Positions 40,150 through 50,140 are shown, counted from the first letter of the stretch. The stretch: DNA of 64,000 nt from Desmodus rotundus (GCF_022682495.2 NC_071389.1:10097199-10161198), one strand, 5' to 3'. Made by a program: numbers and translations. Notes: generated by a model not told the origin, from the sequence alone.

Positions 40150-41575
40150 CGTGTCCACAGGGCAACTGGATAGACCGAGTGGGAGCCCGGCCACCGTGAG
40201 GCTGGGAGCAGTCAGAAGCGACACACCAGAGGCACCCACAGCAGCGTGGATTGATCGCAAACCCGGGGCTGGGATGGAAATTCCTTTGAAGGGCATTGAA
40301 ATTGCACACATGCAAAATAGCGATAGCATTTCATAGAGAAACGCACAAACGGAAGGACACGCATTGAGCAAACCAGAAGTTGTGCCTGCAGGCGGGAAGA
40401 GATGGAGTGGGGACTGGGGATAAAAGGGGATGCGTAGATAAATAAGAATGGGATGTGACCAAGCCGTGAGTTGTTTCAAGTCTGTGGACAGTGTTTTCTC
40501 CCCAGAGCCGACAAGTTTGGGATTGTCTGGGACTGAGCGCCATGGAATGTCACCGCTGGGAGGCACCTCAGAAACTGTGCAGCATACCCACCTCCCAGAC
40601 AGGGGAGGGGAAAGAAAGACAGAGGAGTGGGCAACATGGCCTGTGAGCACCAGACCACGGAGAAGGGGGTCATCTTTAATAAGAAGGGTTTGGAGGACCT
40701 CAGGAAAATGGGGCGGAGGCCCGCAGCTGTGCCAGTGCCCCTACAGGGGAGGAGGTGTGACAGCTCAGTCAGGAGAGGCTCTCGGAGGCTGGGTGACCGT
40801 GCGTCCTGCTCCCCTAGCAGTGCTCAGAAAACGTGGGGAGAGCATCAGGCTTGCCACAGGGTGTTGGATAAAGGGCTTGAACCAATTATATGTCAGTATT
40901 AAAGGCCAGGGCTCTTTGTCTTACACTGCATCACAAGCAGACCCTAGAAGCAAAACTGACCAGCTTGCCCCCGGATGGGACAGCATTTGTTGGCACAAGG
41001 GGAGCAGAACTAAAAATGCAGGACTGGGCAGGGGGTTGGGGGCTGTCGGGCAAAGAGACAGTAAAGTGTTCTGTTTGAAACATGAATGAACGATTGGATG
41101 GATGTTATCTGCAATACCTGTTACCAATTTTGGTAAAATTTTCAACATTAACTGGTCAGTTTGAGGATGTGTGGCTCATTCTTTATTCTTTGGTTACCTT
41201 TCTCTCTACCTGTTTCCCTTTCTTCTGTCTCCTTCCTCCTCACCTGTGTCCCCGATCTCACTCCCAGGTCTCCTCTCCTTTTCCTACCTTCCTTAGTGTT
41301 GAGATGCTGCCCTGTGGACCAGCCCTGACCCCAGTGCTCGCAGATGCTCCCAAAGTAGGAAAATAAATCAAATTGCTCCAAGGATCCACCTGCCTCAGCT
41401 GTCCACCCAGGCTCATGCCTCCCTGGAGGCCAGGGGGCCTTCGAGCCACCAACAAGACAGGTGTAGCAGGGGTGACTCCGTGTGTGCAGTGTGGGAGAGA
41501 CAGTTACTGCAGGCAAAGTGAACTTCCGCCCTGGGTGGCGGGGAAGGCTGGGCAGCAGAGGGGTGGGCGCATATA
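40150..41575. other. Unassigned DNA, 1.4 kb
   Basis: The first 300 bp have several CpGs and AT-rich islands (TTGCACACATGCAAAATAGC). Frames at 40448-41089 have no domain or splice context and are not called. Confidence 0.35.
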
Positions 41576-41935
41576 TACGTTCCTGCAGAATCAGAGGCAT
41601 GTAAGCACACAGGAACACACACGTGGGCACATAAACCCACGAAGGCATGCCTTAGCAACATCATGTGAGCCCATAAACACGAACTGTAAATACACGTACC
41701 CCCAAATGTGGACGCACACCCATAGGGGTAGGCTTGTACAAACCCTTGAGTGGATATGTGCATCTACACACAGGTGTACAAATAGAAAGAACTGGACACC
41801 TGCATGCAGCCAGGCACACACCCAAGTGAGCCAGGAAATGGAAGAGGAAAGCCCATCCTTCACTTCCCACCTTACACACAGGTGTACAAACCAACATGCA
41901 CACAAGAGGGCACCACACAGGTGCTTATGCAGGTG
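41575..41935. repeat. Decayed CA-rich tandem-like region
   Basis: Recurring ACACACAGGTGTACAAA words (about 41767 and 41875) and related ACACACGTGGGCACATAAAC units. The long open frame of about 310 codons that passes through is explained by the low stop frequency of this sequence. Confidence 0.6.
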
Positions 41936-42300
41936 CACAGCCAATTCCCCTCTCCCTTCCTCTTCCCCCCGCTCCTGCTATGTGGGGGCATATCTGCAGT
42001 GCATTGGAGCTGCAAGAGGCCAAAGTGGAGAGACACATCCCGGGACCCCCACGGAAACTGCGCCAGATCATGGGAGCTCTATCACCCCTCTGATGTTGCG
42101 TGGGCGGCACCTCGAAATGATGACGGCTGGCATTCCCACTCATTTCCTGTGCTTGTATTGGCGGAGTTCCATTGAAACCATACCTCCAGTGTGGGAGGTC
42201 TGGATGCAGGGAATACCACTACCCACCTCCCCCTCCCTGTACACACGGCCCAGCCCAGGTTTCCATGGGGCGAGGGTCAGGGGCCGAGAGGCCTTACACT
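41935..42300. other. Unassigned DNA
   Basis: No recognised repeat or exon. Confidence 0.3.
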
Positions 42301-42488
42301 GAGTAATTGTTTTCTGCTCACTTGCCACCGTCTGCCACACCGTACATCTTTCCTACCTGTCTTGTCCACTTTCTGTCTCCCCACAAAGCGCGAGCTCCAT
42401 GAGAGCAGGGGCTTGGTTGTCTTACTTAATACCTCGGGCAGTACTCTGTATGCGGTGGGTCCTCGGTGCACATTTGTCGACTGTATGA
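42300..42488 (+). repeat. L2 LINE 3' end
   Basis: CCCACAAAGCGCGAGCTCCA, TGAGAGCAGGGGCTTGGTTG and CGGTGGGTCCTCGGTGCACA: the L2 'gcagggactttg...cagtgcctgg' block in sense. Confidence 0.75.
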
Positions 42489-42489
42489 A

Positions 42490-42665
42490 CAATCCTGTGA
42501 GGCGGGCATTTTTGCCCCCATTTAACAGATGGGAAAACTGAGGGCACTAAAGCCACAGTGATGTGTCAAACTCACAAGGCCAGCAAGTAGCAGAGCTTGA
42601 GTCTGAACCCAGGTTGATCTGGTTCACAAGTCAGAAGCTGTATTTATCCCACCTGGCTGCCACCT
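42490..42665 (-). repeat. MIR SINE fragment
   Basis: CCCATTTAACAGATGGGAAA, ACTGAGGGCACTAAAGCCAC, CTTGAGTCTGAACCCAGGTT: reversed MIR. Confidence 0.85.
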
Positions 42666-42669
42666 GTAA

Positions 42670-43060
42670 GCATGCCACAGTACTCACGTGTCACATGCTT
42701 TCTGTGAGCTTCAAACCCGTGGGTGCCAGACTCTGGTGACATCAAGATCAGCAAAGACCCCTGGGCTCCACACAACCCTGATTAAGTCAAAAGGGTGCTT
42801 CATGGAACACCCTTGAGACACACAACTGTATACTAATTTCCCAAGACACCCAAAGACCTGTGATGTTACTTGGCTAAACCCTCCCAGCATGTTCCAGAAA
42901 TCACTATGCTCTACTTTGCAAAACTTGCCAGTCTAGGCGATGGTAGTGGCAGCCCACTTTTTAGGATTTGGCTGTCTTGGATCAGGGCTAAGGGAGAATA
43001 ACTTTTGCTGAACCCATGTTACATCTGAGCACTGTTTCAGGAATGTTACCTGTGTTGAGG
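42670..43060. other. Unassigned DNA
   Basis: No family recognised. Contains CCTGATTAAGTCAAAAGGG near 42777. Confidence 0.3.
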
Positions 43061-43064
43061 AGAT

Positions 43065-43215
43065 GGACCAGTGTTGTAGCTATGTGCTGGGGCCCTGGAC
43101 TCAGGCTGCTGGGTCTGAGGTCTGGTTCTATCACATTTGTGTTCAACCTTGCACCACTTATTTAATTTCTCTGAGCTTCCATTCCCCTATTTGTGGAAGG
43201 CTGGATTTGTTGCAG
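43065..43215 (+). repeat. MIR SINE 5' two-thirds
   Basis: GGCTGCTGGGTCTGAGGTCT, CTTGCACCACTTATTTAATT and TCTCTGAGCTTCCATTCCCC follow MIR order. Confidence 0.75.
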
Positions 43216-43231
43216 ATGATTGTCTCCAATA

Positions 43232-43256
43232 TTTCTCTCTCTCTCTCTCTCTCTTT
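43232..43256. repeat. (TC)n microsatellite
   Basis: About ten TC units. Confidence 0.9.
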
Positions 43257-43289
43257 CCATTTCTTTCTCATTTTTAAAATAGAATTGGT

Positions 43290-43690
43290 GAGTTTTAGCC
43301 AGGTACATGGCCATCAGGCAAAGACTACATTTCCCATACTCCTGTGCTGCTAGGTATGCCCATGTGATTATGTTCTGACCAATAAGATTTAAGAGAAAGT
43401 TATAAAAACAACTTCCAGGTCATCTCCTTGCATATGGGCAAGATGAAGATACCAGGGAATATCCTGTATTTGCCTGCTCCATTCTGCCTGCTGGTGAGCC
43501 GGCTGGAGCATGAGATGGAAACCCTATGCGCACAACAGCAGAGTAATAAAGTTGAAGGAGGCCTTGACCCTGACATTGTGAAGCTACCTTGTGAGCCCTG
43601 AATCATTGTTACCCAGGAGAGAAATTCCATCTTGTTTAAAGCCTTTGTTTTTTGGCTTTTGTTACAGCAGCTGAGTCTGTATCTTAACTA
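43290..43690 (+). mobile_element. Old LTR-like repeat, unclassified
   Basis: CTACATTTCCCATACTCCTG, GACCAATAAGATTTAAGAGA, AGCAGAGTAATAAAGTTGAA and TTGTTACAGCAGCTGAGTCT. Same layout as 34090-34440. Confidence 0.5.
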
Positions 43691-43691
43691 A

Positions 43692-44650
43692 AACCAGCCT
43701 TGGTACCGGAGTGGAGCCCTGTCATAACAAGCTTTGGCTCAGGGGTCAAGGAGCCGGTGGGGAAGATGGCAGGTCCCAGAGTGGGGAGACAGTGGCCCCT
43801 GTTATGACAGGGCGCACACCTGCCACGGCCTGCGATGCCCTGAAAGCAGATAACGTGCCGCAGTGTTTGTGACTCCAGCAGGTCTGTAAACTCTCCGAGG
43901 GTAACACGCACTGGCTTATTCTTTCAGGTTGAGCAGGTCCTATGAGAGAGAGGACCCGGGAGGCAGCTATAGAACAGGATTTGGAAGAAGATGTCTTCGT
44001 GGGCAGGAGAGAGGACAGAAGCTCCAACCTTTGCTCAGGCACCTCCAGCCAGACTGTAGAATAGAATATGGCAGTGAAGCTCAGATCAGTGTTGCCTCCC
44101 ACCCAAGCCTGCTGCCAGTCTCAGGTGGCCCAAAGGAGGCCTCCTTTGGGTTGGGAGAGGCATATGGGCAAGACGAAGATACTGGGCAGTGAAAGACAAG
44201 AATCCTCAAACAGAAAATCTATACGTAGAAAGAGACCTTGGTTGTTGTTGCCAGTACATGAAACTGACTGGAAGCAAATAGACAGAAAACCAACACAACT
44301 CATTATATTGCCAAGTTCATCTGGGACAAGTTGGTCACCCCAGACCAGAGCCTGCTTCTGGCACAGGGCTCACCTTGCACCTAGGCACTTCTAGCCAAGC
44401 CCGGCTGTCGTTGGAAATGCAAAGTTCTGCCCTGGCATGCCAGACCCAGGCCTTGGACCTTCACCTGGTTCCTCCCCCTCATTTGGCCTGTGGGGAAGTG
44501 GAGGACCAGAGAGGCATAATGCCCAGCCAGGACCACACAGCTCCACGGTGGGTGAATTAGGGAGCAATCACACACATCATAGGATTCCCCACAGGGTCTC
44601 TGCTTGTTATCAGCTCCTTTTGCATACTTCTGGGGCCGAGTGTAATGAAG
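43692..44650. other. Unassigned DNA with a perfect 22-bp palindrome
   Basis: CCCAAAGGAGG followed by CCTCCTTTGGG at 44129-44150. The phrase CATATGGGCAAGA-GAAGATAC occurs at 43432 and 44161. No exon with domain features. Confidence 0.35.
44129..44150. repeat. Perfect 22-bp palindrome
   Basis: Centre AGGCCT, arms of 11 bp with no mismatch or spacer. Confidence 0.95.
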
Positions 44651-44654
44651 AGAA

Positions 44655-44665
44655 ATGGTGTTTGT
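44655..44665. repeat. Probable left target-site duplication of the L1 3' end
   Basis: ATGGTGTTTGT here against ATGATGTTTGT at 44930-44940 (one mismatch). Confidence 0.6.
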
Positions 44666-44929
44666 CACTGGGTGGAAAAGGTGAAGGGATTAAACAAAAT
44701 AAAAACAAAGGAAACCTCACAGATACAGACAACCGCATGGTGATGACCAGAGGGAAAGGGGGGTGGGGGGAGGTAGAAGAGGGCAAAGGGGGGATAAGGG
44801 GTGATGGAGGGAGACTTGACTTGGGGGGGTGAACACACAATACAATATACAGATGATGTATTACAGAATTGTACATCTGACACCTGTATAATTTTATTAA
44901 CCAATGTCACCCCAATACATTCAATAAAA
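44666..44929 (+). mobile_element. L1 LINE, 5'-truncated 3' end
   Basis: ACAGACAACCGCATGGTGAT, GACCAGAGGGAAAGGGGGGT, GATGATGTATTACAGAATTG, TTATTAACCAATGTCACCCC and the AATACATTCAATAAAA tail. This 3' UTR type is found in bats and related mammals. Only about 265 bp remain, with no ORF. Confidence 0.9.
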
Positions 44930-44940
44930 ATGATGTTTGT
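44930..44940. repeat. Probable right target-site duplication of the L1 3' end
   Basis: One mismatch to the left copy, directly after the A-rich tail. Confidence 0.6.
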
Positions 44941-45087
44941 GAAAATAGTGTACAAAATGAGGGATCATAAACCAAGCTGGTGGCACCTGTCACAGTTGCT
45001 GACCTTTCCCTCACTCCCACTCACTCTGCCTCCTTCCAGGGGAATGGAGAATGTTCTGGCAAGACCAAGGGAAAAGGGAACCCAGGC

Positions 45088-45320
45088 ATGATTACCACAC
45101 TGCCAGAGTTTGAATCCTGATCCTCCCACGTGCTGTGCGTGTGTGACCTCGAGCAGGTAATTTACTTCTGTGGGCTCCAGTCTCTTCGTCTACAACAGTA
45201 ATGCCTAACGCCTACCTCATGGGGTTGTCAGGTCCAGATGGGGACAGAACACACACGCTTACAGTGGTGCCAGGCACATAGTAGGTGCTCAGCCAGCGTC
45301 AGTGACTGTATTAAGGTGAC
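45088..45320 (+). repeat. MIR SINE, near full length
   Basis: CCAGAGTTTGAATCCTGATC, GTGTGACCTCGAGCAGGTAA, CCTCATGGGGTTGTCAGGTC, GGTGCCAGGCACATAGTAGG and TGCTCAGCCAGCGTCAG. Confidence 0.95.
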
Positions 45321-45443
45321 TAAAGCAAACTGCTAACATCTTAGTGGCTTTGCACAATTGTTTATTTCTCACTCATGTCCCAGGCTGTTGCTGTGAAGCC
45401 CTTCTCCATCTTCCAGCTACATCGTCCAGTTTCTCCAAGAAGG

Positions 45444-45453
45444 GAAAGAGGGA
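45444..45453. repeat. Left target-site duplication of Ves SINE 2
   Basis: GAAAGAGGGA here and at 45672-45681. Confidence 0.85.
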
Positions 45454-45671
45454 GGCCCTGGCTAGTGTGGCTCAGTGGATTGAGCGCCAGCCTGTGAACC
45501 AAAGGGCCGCTGCTTCTATTCCCAGTCAGGGCACATGCCTGGGTTGTGGGCCAGGCCCCCAGTATGGGGTTCGTGAGAGGCAACCACACATTGATGTTTC
45601 TCTCCCTCTCTTTCTCCCTCCTTTTCCCTCTCTCTAAAAATAAACAAAATCTTTAGAAATTTTTTTAAAAA
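45454..45671 (+). mobile_element. Ves SINE 2 (bat tRNA-derived SINE)
   Basis: Starts GGCCCTGGCTAGTGTGGCTC. It keeps GCAACCACACATTGATGTTT, CTCTCCCTCTCTTTCTCCCT, and ends CTAAAAATAAACAAAATCTT plus A/T. The B box is weaker (GCTTCTATTCCC). Perfect 10-bp duplications flank it. Confidence 0.95.
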
Positions 45672-45681
45672 GAAAGAGGGA
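45672..45681. repeat. Right target-site duplication of Ves SINE 2
   Basis: Perfect 10-bp copy of the left duplication, directly after the SINE tail. Confidence 0.85.
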
Positions 45682-45844
45682 AATGGAGGATATTTTGAAG
45701 GGCCAGACCTGGAAGTAACAGACGTTACGTCGGCCCAGTCCTATTGGCCAGAAGTTGTCAATGATGCAACCACACTGCAGGGCCGGGTGCTGGGCAATGT
45801 CATTCACTCCACGTCCAGGGGACAGAACGGCATCTTGACCACAT

Positions 45845-46015
45845 CTGGGCTGTGATACTGGTTTGGTCCCTTGTATATTGTGTGATTCTCTACATGTTGT
45901 TCCATCTCTTTGAGTCTTGGTTTCCTCATTATTAATGGAGCTATTATGAAGTTCGTATAAGGAAAGGGAAGTTCAAGGTGCCTGGTACGTGGGGGATGCT
46001 CAGAGAATATTATTT
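45845..46015 (+). repeat. MIR SINE, near full length
   Basis: TTGAGTCTTGGTTTCCTCAT, TATTAATGGAGCTATTATGA, GGTGCCTGGTACGTGGGGGA and TGCTCAGAGAATATTATTTT. Confidence 0.85.
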
Positions 46016-46254
46016 TCCTGTCTTTCCTTGTTCAGCAGGCTTTCTCTTTCCCCACCTCCATCTTCCCTCCCCTCCCACCCCTCTGTCTTTTTCTCCATCC
46101 CCTGCAGTGAGCAGGGGACAGCTGGCAGGGACCCTGTCCACAGTCACTGAACCTACCCATTTTCAACCAAAGGGGCAAGATTACCAAACACAATTCTGAG
46201 AGCGAAGGTGGTGGCATGCAGTGGATGACTGGAACCACGTCCCCTGGTCCCCAA

Positions 46255-46430
46255 CGTAAATCTCTGAGAAAACCATTAGCAGGCCCTGCAGCTCAGAGAC
46301 AAATTACGAGGCAGGGGGATCAATGTTATTTTTCCATGAGTTGAATTCATAACCGTTTATGGCAAAATCGATGCGAATCTTCATGAATAAAGTGATGGCA
46401 GGTGTACTTTAAAGAATAATTGGGGGTGGG
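46255..46430. promoter_or_regulatory. Candidate conserved noncoding element
   Basis: Repeat-free: GACAAATTACGAGGC, CATAACCGTTTATGGCAAAA, TCGATGCGAATCTTCATGAA and AAGAATAATTGGG, with CpGs retained in an AT-rich setting. Role inferred. Confidence 0.35.
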
Positions 46431-46614
46431 GGAAGGGAAACCTCAGCCGATCAGCAATGAAGGTGGCATCCCAGGAGGGAGCCACCTGCCCAGTAGGCCT
46501 GGGGTTTGATCCTCTCTGCAGCCCAAGGCCCTTCCCAGACTGGCCACAGCCTTTCTGAGCACCCCAGGAGGGAAGGGGCTGCAGACGGGAGAGGAGTTAA
46601 GGAGAGATGACATT

Positions 46615-46800
46615 TTCTTGAGAGCTCACTCTGAGTGTCCCGTTTTATGTCCTTCCTGGATCCTTGAAAGCACTCCCTGAGGCCAGTGCCATCAGAACCC
46701 CCATTTCCCAGCTTAGGAAACTGAGACTCAGAGAGGTGAAGCAGCTTGCCTGGCATCCCACGATTAATAACTAGCACTGTCTGGATTTGAATGCAAGTCC
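46615..46800 (-). repeat. MIR SINE fragment
   Basis: CCCATTTCCCAGCTTAGGAA, ACTGAGACTCAGAGAGGTGA, GCTTGCCTGGCATCCCACGA and CTGGATTTGAATGCAAGTCC. Confidence 0.9.
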
Positions 46801-46839
46801 TCCTTATTTCAGAGGTCCAGAGTTACTTTTTAATATAAG

Positions 46840-47090
46840 CATGGCCTCTCTGTCCTGCGCTTTCCTGCCTCTGGGCCTTGTCATATGCTGCGCCCTCTGT
46901 CGGCAGTACCCGGCTTCTCTCTCCTCCACCCAAGAAATAGAAACTCCTCATTGGCCCTTGGCACCTGGCTGTAGTGTTGCCGCCAAGGCTGCCAGAGTCT
47001 GCGATGTCTTCAGCCAGCACTGTCATGCCCTCCCAGTGAGATGTGGTGCATGTGTCCAGTGTGTGCCCTGTGATACTGTCTAGGGAGTGT
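46840..47090 (+). repeat. L2 LINE ORF2-end fragment
   Basis: TTTCCTGCCTCTGGGCCTTG, CTGCGCCCTCTGTCGGCAGT and CTCCTCCACCCAAGAAATAG match L2 up to the cysteine-rich end region. Confidence 0.6.
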
Positions 47091-47286
47091 GTGTCCTCTT
47101 GGTCCCTTGCCTATGCTGTGAGCTACTCAGGGTTGGACTGTATGCTATCTGACTGTCTGGCTGTTAAGTCACACACCTGGATATCATCACTGACAGTCTT
47201 CCTTCCATCCTTCCATTCATCCAATCAACCATCCATTTGTCCATCCTGCCTGCATCCATCTGCCGATCTGTCTATGCAATCCTCTA

Positions 47287-47519
47287 TTCTTCCTTCTCTC
47301 CTCCCTCCCTTCCTTCCTTCCTTCCTTCCTTCCTTCCTTCCTTCCTTCCTTCCTTCCTTCCTTCCTTTCCCCCCTCCCTCCCTCCCTCCCTCCCTCCCTT
47401 CCTTCCTTCCTTCCTTCCTTCCTTCCTTCCTTCCTTTCCTCCCTCCCTCCCTCCCTCCCTCCCTCTCTTCCTTCCTTCCTTCCTTCCTTCCTTCCTTCCT
47501 TCCTTCTTTCCTTCCTCCC
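47287..47519. repeat. 233-nt pure pyrimidine tract
   Basis: Uninterrupted C/T on the plus strand: blocks of CCTT alternating with CCCT. Purine strand G/A only. Open frames through it (Leu/Pro/Ser/Phe runs) are artefacts. It may form triplex DNA. Confidence 0.97.
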
Positions 47520-47539
47520 ATTTCCAGGTAGCTCCCAGG

Positions 47540-47905
47540 ACTTACAAAATTATTAGAATTTAGTCTGACAGATGCTACAACATGGGTGAACCTTGAAGAC
47601 ATGAGGCTAAGTGAAACAAGCCAGTCACGAAAGGCCAACACTCTACAGTTACACTCCTACGAGGTACTTACAGCAGTCAACTTCGCAGTCGCAGAAAGGA
47701 GAGCAGTGGTTGCCAGGGGCTGGGGGAGGGAACGTGGAGTTAGTGTTTAATGGGGACAGAGCTTCCGTTTCGTAAGATGAAAACAGTCTGGAGACAGACG
47801 GTGGTGAAGGTAGCACAACAATGTGAATGTACCTAATGCCGCTGAACTGTGCTCTTAAAATGGTTAAAATGTAAGTGTTATGTTGTGTATGTTTTACCAC
47901 AATTA
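47540..47905 (+). mobile_element. L1 LINE (old L1M type) 3' end
   Basis: ATGCTACAACATGGGTGAAC, CCTTGAAGACATGAGGCTAA, AGTGGTTGCCAGGGGCTGGG, GCTCTTAAAATGGTTAAAAT and TTTTACCACAATTAAAAA. Clear sense L1 3' UTR with no ORF. Confidence 0.95.
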
Positions 47906-48149
47906 AAAACGAATGAATGAATTTAGAAAATGATCAGATTTTCCAAGGAGGCTGTGGACCCCTGATACAGAATCCCAGCCCCTCCCCACCTGTTCCAGTC
48001 CGAACCATTGGTGAAGCTCTACCTTAAGTCCCGCCTCCCCCGTGCACACGGCAGGTTCCTCCAGCAATATCCAGCCCTCCTGCCTCTGAATTCCCCAAAT
48101 GATCATGGTTTGCACAGAATCATTACAAGTCTGTTCACCGAGACAGCCA

Positions 48150-48338
48150 ACACATGTGGAGGGTGTTCTCTCTGCGGGAACCTGTTCTGAGGGCTTCGAT
48201 TGGGTCATCGCACGCCCACCCTGTGAGGCACTATCGCAGGTCCCATTCTAAAGAGGAGAACGCTGAGGCTCGGGAAGTTAAGTAAGCGCCCAAACTTCCC
48301 CAGTCCATGCCGGCAGGACTCAGACTTGGCGCCGATGG
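48150..48338 (-). repeat. MIR SINE fragment
   Basis: CCCACCCTGTGAGGCACTAT, CCATTCTAAAGAGGAGAACG, CTGAGGCTCGGGAAGTTAAG, ACTCAGACTTGG. Confidence 0.8.
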
Positions 48339-48369
48339 GACACCTCATCCTCACAGTTCCTCGGTGCTG

Positions 48370-48515
48370 CTCCCACAAACCACGCTCGTGTGTACACCAA
48401 GTCTTCTCTCTCCCCAAGACCTGGTGAGCTCCTGAAGGTGGGGACTGGACATTTATGCTCCTCGTTACTCCCTCTTGACCCAGTGTGGGCACAGAGAAGG
48501 ACTCTGTAACTCAGG
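48370..48515 (+). repeat. L2 LINE fragment
   Basis: AGACCTGGTGAGCTCCTGAA and GGTGGGGACTGGACATTTAT recall the L2 'gagctcctgaggg..agg' block. Confidence 0.5.
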
Positions 48516-48569
48516 GCTGGGGCTCGAGCTTGAGTGGAAGGGGGTACCCTTGGGAGCAAAATTGAAGGG

Positions 48570-48715
48570 GCTTCCCCAAATCTGAATAACCAAGGTAAAT
48601 CATATTTTCATGCAGTATTTTAAAGTATCAAATTTAAGGGCAAAAGCCCATGCTGAACAAAATATCAGAATTTTAAATAAAGACAAGATCCGACCTTTTA
48701 CAGTCCTGCCTCATT
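48570..48715. promoter_or_regulatory. Candidate AT-rich noncoding element
   Basis: Repeat-free: GTAAATCATATTTTCATGCA, TTTAAAGTATCAAATTTAAG and CAGAATTTTAAATAAAGAC. Composition only. Confidence 0.25.
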
Positions 48716-48889
48716 TGTCTTACCTGAAGTCCTGGTTCTGCTGTAACCTCATGTGGAGATGTCATTAAGATGGGGTTGTGTCCTGGCATAATTTGGGGGA
48801 TCACTGACACCTGGGCTTGAATAAGTAGCCATTGCCCTCTGTACCCACTCACTCGGCAAGAACCATGTGCTGCGGGGCAACACTGCAGA

Positions 48890-49115
48890 CCCTGAAGTCA
48901 GTCTCGGCTTGGCAGCCTTGGGGATTAAGTGAGTTTCCCGGTCTCCACAGCTGTGTGACCTTGGGCAAGTTGCTTAATCTCTCTGTGCTTCAATTTCCTC
49001 CCCTGTAAAGGGTGCACCTAATAGTACCCACGTTGTAGTGCAGCCTTGGGGATTAAGTGAGATAAAGCACCTGAAGAGCTGAGCGCAGCTCCAGACCCTT
49101 GGCTAACTACAAAGG
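48890..49115 (+). repeat. MIR SINE with a 22-bp internal duplication
   Basis: GCTGTGTGACCTTGGGCAAG, TTGCTTAATCTCTCTGTGCT, CAATTTCCTCCCCTGTAAAG is a very good MIR core. A 22-bp word (GCAGCCTTGGGGATTAAGTG plus AG) occurs at 48912-48933 and again at 49040-49061. Confidence 0.9.
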
Positions 49116-49117
49116 GC

Positions 49118-49960
49118 GAGCTCTGGTTAAAGTGATTCAGCTGATGCTTCCATTCAGGGAAACAGAGTAACATGTGAATTTATGTTGGCAGGCATCAAAA
49201 AGCCATCAGCTTTTGCTTTTCCTTTTCTTGTTTCCCCACTGACATTTCTTGACCACCCCTGACATGGAGGAATTGGCAGTTGCAGAGGTAAGACAGCGAA
49301 GAACGGGAGAGGGGCAGGTGGAGGGGAGGGAGGGGGAATGGCAAAGTGGTCCCTGGCTTATCAGAATAAGGCAGCTGACAGCTTCTGTTTTCCATGCTTG
49401 AGGTCTTGCAGAGTTTTTTCGTGACTTCAGTAGGAGGCATTCCCGGTTCCCCAGATGCGTGACCTGTATAGACTGCCGTGTGTCTGGAGGACAGGATACC
49501 AGGGGGAATTAGCTGTTTTATCCCTCCTGGCTGCCAGCCGTGTTCAGAGGGCCAGGTGACCAGTGGCCAGTGGTTGTCACATCAGGAAGGGAGGCTGAAC
49601 TTTTCAACCAGATGTGTCAACTGTGGTGGTGACTTGGGGATGCTCGAGGCCCCTGGTTACAGGGAACAGCAGAGAAGTGGCCAATCTCATTACCCATTGC
49701 CTCTCCAAACCAAGGGTAGCCATGGTCTCCATCTTCCTCGAGTGTGGACACCGAGGGCGGTGCTCTGCTCAGCCCTGGCCCTGAATCCCAGCCTCCTGAA
49801 GCTAAGGGCTCTGGCCGGAGTTTTCTGCCCATGAAGACGCTGGCTGTCTCCCTGAGCGGTCGAGGAAACAGAACTCAGTCCTGTGGTGGCAGAAGGAAGG
49901 GGACAGACATCACTGGGTTGCCTCCAGGTTGGTTAGAGAGGCATTGGCCACTCGGCCATC
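49118..49960. other. Unassigned DNA
   Basis: No recognised repeat or exon. Frames at 49478-49834 are on opposing strands and lack domains. Confidence 0.35.
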
Positions 49961-49964
49961 TTTC

Positions 49965-50140
49965 TTATGTGCCAATCCTCAAAAGAATCCTTGGGGGAAG
50001 AGATGTGGTGGTGACTTTCCTCATAGACAGCTGGGGAAACCGAGGCTGGGGCGGTTCAGGGATTGTACGGAACCACCCAGTCACACAGGGCAATGCTAGG
50101 ATAGGCACCGTGGTTTGTTGAGGGTAGTTTGCTTCCAGTG
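49965..50140 (-). repeat. MIR SINE fragment
   Basis: CAATCCTCAAAAGAATCCTT, CTCATAGACAGCTGGGGAAA, CCGAGGCTGGGGCGGTTCAG, CCCAGTCACACAGGGCAATG. Confidence 0.85.

Larger units (their letters stand above)
45325..45765 (-). mobile_element. Old LTR-like host repeat of Ves SINE 2
   Basis: Sequence on both sides of the SINE (ATTGTTTATTTCTCACTCAT before; TTTTGAAGGGCCAGACCTGG and TATTGGCCAGAAGTTGTCAA after) continues one old interspersed repeat, whose family I cannot name. Confidence 0.45.

Noticed and set aside
41373..42302. Longest plus-strand open frame (about 309 codons)
   Set aside because: It runs through a decayed CA-rich region, has no domain and its composition (Thr/His/Cys/Gln runs) is that of the repeat.
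47043..47641. Open frames rich in Leu-Pro-Ser-Phe or Lys-Glu-Gly-Arg
   Set aside because: They lie in a pure pyrimidine/purine microsatellite, which has no stop codons by composition.
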